Of a stretch of 64,000 bases of DNA, positions 60,776-64,000 are shown one piece after another. A program made the position numbers and the translations under genes. Source of the stretch: Nostoc sp. UHCC 0870 (lineage in GTDB: Bacteria > Cyanobacteriota > Cyanobacteriia > Cyanobacteriales > Nostocaceae); contig NZ_CP091913.1 in the NCBI RefSeq assembly GCF_022063185.1, positions 2,171,501 to 2,235,500 of the forward strand, in the 5' to 3' direction. Numbering within the stretch: the stretch's first letter is position 1; every line of letters begins with the position of its first letter. A model generated the notes under the pieces. That model worked only from the letters and a program-made list of their open reading frames with translations. It had not been told where the DNA came from and searched no databases.

Positions 60776-60880
60776 TTAGCGAAAAAGCTTATCGGCGGAG
60801 TAATTAGGAGTGTTGTGGGGAACGCACTCTACAATATTGGCGATGGCTACGCCCGCCGCAGGCATCGCACTAAGCATATC
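60776..60880. repeat. hupL-element dispersed repeat, fragment
   Basis: AAGCTTATCGGCGGAGTAATTAG-type module with GTTGTGGGGAACGCACTCTA and a ggctacgcccgccgcaggc piece that also occurs at 59888. Confidence 0.75.
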
Positions 60881-60899
60881 AGGGTTAAGAGATCGGAAT

Positions 60900-61247
60900 T
60901 TAAACCAGAACTCCTGCCATCTGCCTAATTCGATTTGCCCAGGTTTGAGACAAAGTTGAAATTTCCAGACGACTAGAATCACTTGCCCAAGTTGACCACC
61001 AATGAATATGCCATCGAGACAATTGACGTTGCATTTGAGCCAGTTCAAACGCACTGTCCACATCTAAATCAATCGCTGTCAGTTCTAAAAATACTTTACT
61101 TTCTCTAACAATCCCAAGTACCGCTTCCCCATTAACCCCATCCAAACTGAGAGATGCCATTTGCAGAAAGTTCTGTGCTAATCGTTCCAGACGTACAGAA
61201 AGGCGATCGCACCGAAACGCAATTTGTTCTACAGTCCAGTTATTCAT
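60900..61247 (-). CDS. Helical protein, partner of DUF5674 protein
   Basis: 115 aa. NNWTVEQIAFRCDRLSVRLE, LAQNFLQMASL, FELAQMQRQLSRWHIHW and TWANRIRQMAGVLV; all helical, no known domain. It overlaps the DUF5674 gene by 4 bp, so the two form an operon similar to a TA pair. Confidence 0.6.
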   Translation of the reverse strand: MNNWTVEQIAFRCDRLSVRLERLAQNFLQMASLSLDGVNGEAVLGIVRESKVFLELTAIDLDVDSAFELAQMQRQLSRWHIHWWSTWASDSSRLEISTLSQTWANRIRQMAGVLV

Positions 61248-61618
61248 ACGCCTCCTAATAACTTATGGATGATTTGTTTGACTTGCTCCCGAATCGCTGG
61301 ATCTAAAATTTCCATTGCTCGATTTTGACGTGGACGGAGATTTACCATTGATTCATAGAAAATTTCTTGAGAAATAGGATTCCAACTTGCACCCCAAATA
61401 TCCTGCTGTTGACTTCCATTATCAAGTAAAATTGTTTCGCAGTCCGAGTGCATTTCACCTCCACCTGCCAAAATTTGATGACGTATATCTACGGCTGTTT
61501 TAATATAAAAACGATTGGCTTGAAGCATCTCGTTGATTTGGCTAGGTGTTGCAGGTTCTTTTAAAATATGAATTATCAAAGGTAAAATAGGAGTCAATTT
61601 ATTAAAATATTCTCTCAT
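61244..61618 (-). CDS. DUF5674 family protein
   Basis: 124 aa. The conserved stretch FYIKTAVDIRHQILAGGGEM, HSDCETILLDNGSQQQDIWG, FESMVNLRPRQNRAMEILD matches DUF5674 by memory. Function is unknown; it may be one half of a TA-like module with the overlapping gene downstream. Confidence 0.75.
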   Translation of the reverse strand: MREYFNKLTPILPLIIHILKEPATPSQINEMLQANRFYIKTAVDIRHQILAGGGEMHSDCETILLDNGSQQQDIWGASWNPISQEIFYESMVNLRPRQNRAMEILDPAIREQVKQIIHKLLGGV

Positions 61619-61689
61619 ATTACCTTAAACGATATTAACGTGACCCTATTTCAATCCCTTGATAATCTAAGCTAAGGTTCTCTACTTGA

Positions 61690-61995
61690 TAGCGATCGCA
61701 GTTAAGGGAAGTACAAGGCAAGGGGTTAAGTATAATTGTTTTCTTAATGTTGAAGTATAAATCCAGTTTTTTCTCAATATAAATACGTAAATAACAATAT
61801 AAAAGTTTAAATAATTACAGGTTATCTTGGGTATAAAAGTATTGATTTGTTTGGATATTGAGCGATCGCACTCTACAAAGATATTTAACGGCAAATCTAA
61901 CACGTCTAAACTGCGATCGCTTGCTTAAAGTCCACAATCTTAGTGCATTCCCAGGAATTTATCGGCGGAGTAAGCACCCTGCAAGATAGGCGATC
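61690..61995. repeat. hupL-element dispersed repeat, copy 2 (long)
   Basis: Second full copy of the 58351-58690 repeat, with GAAGTATAAATCCAG and ATCGGCGGAGTAAGCACC. An ORF across it translates to the same pattern as in copy 1 and is not a gene. Confidence 0.87.
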
Positions 61996-62035
61996 TGCTT
62001 GCAGCAGCGCTTCGCTATCGCACTGAACAATTGAG

Positions 62036-62190
62036 CGATCGCACTCAAATATGTTTAACGGCAAATCTAACACCTCTAGACTGCGATCGCTTGCTTATAG
62101 TCCACAATCCTGGTGCGTTCCCAGGAATTTATCGGCGGAGTAATTAGGATTTGTCGTGGGGAACGCACCCTACAAGATCGGCGATCGCAC
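62036..62190. repeat. hupL-element dispersed repeat, copy 3 (short)
   Basis: Second module only: CTCAAATATGTTTAACGGCA to GGAACGCACCCTACAAGATC. Confidence 0.85.
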
Positions 62191-62244
62191 TATTGTCTTA
62201 AGTTTGATTTAGACTGCGCCTGCGGGCAAAAAAGGGCGTGAAGC

Positions 62245-62760
62245 TCACTTAGCGGTTGAGACTTTTAGGTTGTTCAACTTAAGCGGTTTCGCAAGGAGAG
62301 CGGGATCCTTTCCATCCAAGCACTTCACTGTGTCGATCGGGACTGCATAGTGCTCCCCGGATCTTTGGGTACAGACTTTGGTCTTATACTCGGTAAGCCC
62401 AATAGAGCGAGCAGCCGCTATCTCCTTTACGACCTCTTGATCAATAAACTGAGAACCTGATGATTTTAGCCCACGTTCAATGAGCAAGCCACCAACTGCG
62501 GCAACGGAGATAACCTTGCCCTTGCCGCTAAATATGACGGACTTCCCAGATAGCAAGCCCAGCTTGGCTGTTGAGCCAATTGCGGCCCTTTGCTTTGCAA
62601 TCAAGACTGTAGAACCCTTGTTGATAACCACAGTCTTGACGGCGATCACCTTGCCAGTACCAAAAATGATCCATGGGAGGAACCAAAAAGCGGCATTCGC
62701 CGGACTAGGGCTTATAACAAGCGCCGCAGCCAAAGCAGTGATCACTACACATTTGCGCAT
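62245..62760 (-). CDS. Secreted or membrane-anchored hypothetical protein
   Basis: 171 aa from ATG 62760 (MRKCVVITALAAALVISPSP then ANA, a signal peptide). A Gly/Lys/Val-rich middle (GKVIAVKTVVINKGSTVL, SGKGKVISVAAVGG) and a C-terminal part with two Cys. No domain recognised. GC content and codon use are visibly higher than in its AT-rich neighbours, so it probably came from a distant donor. It lies back to back with an integron-type integrase remnant, which may be how it arrived. Confidence 0.6.
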   Translation of the reverse strand: MRKCVVITALAAALVISPSPANAAFWFLPWIIFGTGKVIAVKTVVINKGSTVLIAKQRAAIGSTAKLGLLSGKSVIFSGKGKVISVAAVGGLLIERGLKSSGSQFIDQEVVKEIAAARSIGLTEYKTKVCTQRSGEHYAVPIDTVKCLDGKDPALLAKPLKLNNLKVSTAK

Positions 62761-62830
62761 AAAGACTCCCACTAGATTTTGTGAAGGACACAAAATATAT
62801 TGTAGACGGATTAACCTGTCTATAGGCTGA

Positions 62831-63109
62831 CGTACGAGCAGTAGAGTCGGGCGGCTAATTAAATTACTTTACGGTACGGGCTTGCGATTAAATGAAGCTT
62901 TAAAACAAGCAGTTCGAGCCGCAAAAATTCAAAAAAAGGTGGGTTGTCACACATTTCGCCACAGTTTCGCAACCCATCTGTTACAAAATGGTTACGACAT
63001 CCGCACCGTTCAGGAATTACTCGGACACAAGGATGTCAAAACCACCATGATTTATACCCACGTTCTTAACCGTGGAGGTAAAGGTGTTCGTAATCCTCTC
63101 GATTGTTAG
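62831..63109 (+). pseudogene. Integron-type tyrosine recombinase remnant
   Basis: Reads [18 protein letters not shown] (box with the first catalytic Arg), then directly [47 protein letters not shown] and [12 protein letters not shown]. These are IntI-like signatures including the HxxR and Tyr. The N-terminal half and about 80 residues between boxes are missing, so it is an internally deleted relic. Confidence 0.82.
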
Positions 63110-64000
63110 ACATTCTCTCTTGATTTCCACTTTTCAACCTCCAACTTTAACCTTTCATTCTCCATCCTGAGCGCCAAAATTTCATTTTTCTGCAACTCAA
63201 TTAACGACTTTTGACTAATTACCTCACCAAAGGCTTTTTTCCTATTTTCAATCCCAAACCATCTTTGATAGGTTTTTGTATGTTCATCAACAGTATGACC
63301 TAAATTATCTGCTGCGGCTTTAATAGGTATTCCCTGAAGATGCGCTCGAATTGCACAAGCATGACGTAAATCGTAGGGTTGAAACTCAATTCCCACTTTT
63401 CTAAACCATCTGGAGATATCTCTCCGCATCCAATTAATATTTTGTACAGATGCGATTTTGGTAACTTTTTTCTCTAAAATCTTTAATGGTTTGAGATTTT
63501 GTAAATCAAATAATTCTATCCATTCAGGTACAAAAGGAATAACTTCTCGATATCCAGTTTTTGTATTTTTATTCACTTTCCAAGTATGGTCTAGATTTTG
63601 GGGAGACATCCACCAATTAATATCCGGTTGTACAAATAGTTCCCTTGGTCTTAACCCAAATGTTGCCAACATTCCATATACCCAACGCCACATTTCCCAA
63701 GTGTCTATTTCATCACTAATATTTGTATTTTTGCGATTGAGGGCGAATTTTTCAAAGAAGTTAAAAGAATATATTATTTTGTCATCTTCAGGTATTTCTC
63801 GATGGGCCGGGGTGACATTATCACGTTTAACATCGAGTTGAAATCCTAAATTAAAGGTTTTAATCAAAACAGAAGTTACGGCTATTAGTTCATTTTTTTT
63901 ATTCCCCTGAACTGAATTAATAATTTCCTCAAAATTTTCTTTTGTGGCTAAATGGGTGAGAGGGAAGTTTCTTTTAATTACAGATATATAGTTAGGAAAA
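63106..64000 (-). CDS. xisC: XisC/XisA-type site-specific recombinase (partial)
   Basis: The frame is open from the stop at 63106 to the window edge (298 residues seen); the start lies outside. Tyrosine-recombinase boxes: [10 protein letters not shown] (Arg I), [12 protein letters not shown] with Tyr where most relatives have His (Y-x-x-R), [20 protein letters not shown] with the nucleophile Tyr. The R-Y-R-Y set marks the heterocyst excisases XisA and XisC. Position inside the hupL element points to XisC. A C-terminal Leu/Glu-rich helix ends the protein. It would excise the element in developing heterocysts. Confidence 0.88.
   Translation of the reverse strand, partial: FPNYISVIKRNFPLTHLATKENFEEIINSVQGNKKNELIAVTSVLIKTFNLGFQLDVKRDNVTPAHREIPEDDKIIYSFNFFEKFALNRKNTNISDEIDTWEMWRWVYGMLATFGLRPRELFVQPDINWWMSPQNLDHTWKVNKNTKTGYREVIPFVPEWIELFDLQNLKPLKILEKKVTKIASVQNINWMRRDISRWFRKVGIEFQPYDLRHACAIRAHLQGIPIKAAADNLGHTVDEHTKTYQRWFGIENRKKAFGEVISQKSLIELQKNEILALRMENERLKLEVEKWKSRENV

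Larger units (their letters stand above)
48709..64000. mobile_element. hupL excision element (left 15.3 kb)
   Basis: The element starts at the site in hupL and continues to the window edge, where a XisC-type recombinase gene is still incomplete. Cargo in order: AAA/nuclease fusion, NUDIX and membrane protein, TIR-GUN4 gene split by an IS, SEFIR-GUN4, second AAA/nuclease fusion, membrane protein, several TA or TA-like pairs, a secreted protein, an integrase remnant, xisC. It is larger than the roughly 10-kb Anabaena element (from memory). Dispersed repeats fill the gaps of its right half. Confidence 0.88.

Noticed and set aside
60776..61063. 95-codon minus-strand ORF
   Set aside because: Out-of-frame shadow of the gene at 60900-61247 extending into repeat DNA.
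63106..63112. GTTAGAC as an attC core site next to the integrase relic
   Set aside because: A single 7-bp match that overlaps the stop codons of both genes; no partner half-site was found.

Overview
The window comes from a filamentous, heterocyst-forming cyanobacterium of the Nostoc/Anabaena group. This rests on the many GCGATCGC (HIP1) octamers, long heptanucleotide tandem repeats, ndhD, a Tab2-type protein, a geranylgeranyl-reductase-type enzyme, and above all hupS followed by a hupL gene broken at the 16-bp site CACAGCAGTTATATGG. That site is known from the developmentally excised hupL element of Anabaena PCC 7120. No rRNA, tRNA or CRISPR array was recognised.

Layout. 1-5.8 kb: the 3' end of a phosphoketolase-like gene, a two-gene P-loop GTPase/nuclease operon, and toxin-antitoxin (TA) genes, including a ParE toxin interrupted by a 126-bp MITE. 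5.8-14.6 kb: a ClC-CBS-Usp channel, TldE, a Tab2 protein, a LuxR-type HTH protein, and two related mobile units. One is an IsrB (HNH-less IscB relative) with an upstream omega-RNA-like region; the other is an omega-RNA-like unit with no ORF. 14.8-20.8 kb: glycosyltransferase, alpha-L-fucosidase, azoreductase/HxlR pair, and three tandem VWA proteins. 21.1-26.6 kb: a complete collinear STM4011-STM4015-type cluster. 26.7-30.2 kb: a DUF433/DUF5615 pair, ndhD and a membrane protein.

30.2-38.4 kb: a peptide-export locus made of an HlyD adaptor, a peptidase-containing ABC exporter and four double-glycine leader peptides, one of them only 55 aa. Two peptide genes, and a 23-codon ORF 6 kb away, share a palindrome plus a GTAAGTGAGG leader. 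38.4-45.1 kb: housekeeping genes (hydrolase, thioredoxin-like, pyrH-frr, FAD reductase), a HicA toxin truncated by a different MITE, and an RCK-pore-RCK channel protein. 45.4-48.7 kb: three small genes and the uptake hydrogenase genes hupS and hupL' with a GTAN8TAC (NtcA-type) site upstream.

48.7 kb to the window end: the inside of the hupL element. It is at least 15.3 kb long, and its xisC-type recombinase gene runs off the right edge. The cargo resembles a defence/conflict island: two nearly identical AAA-ATPase/PD-(D/E)XK fusions, a NUDIX hydrolase with a membrane protein, a TIR-GUN4 gene apparently split by an IS5-family element, an intact SEFIR-GUN4 fusion, several TA-like pairs, an aspartyl protease pair, an integron-type integrase remnant and a family of dispersed repeats. 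It would be removed when vegetative cells become heterocysts, restoring hupL.
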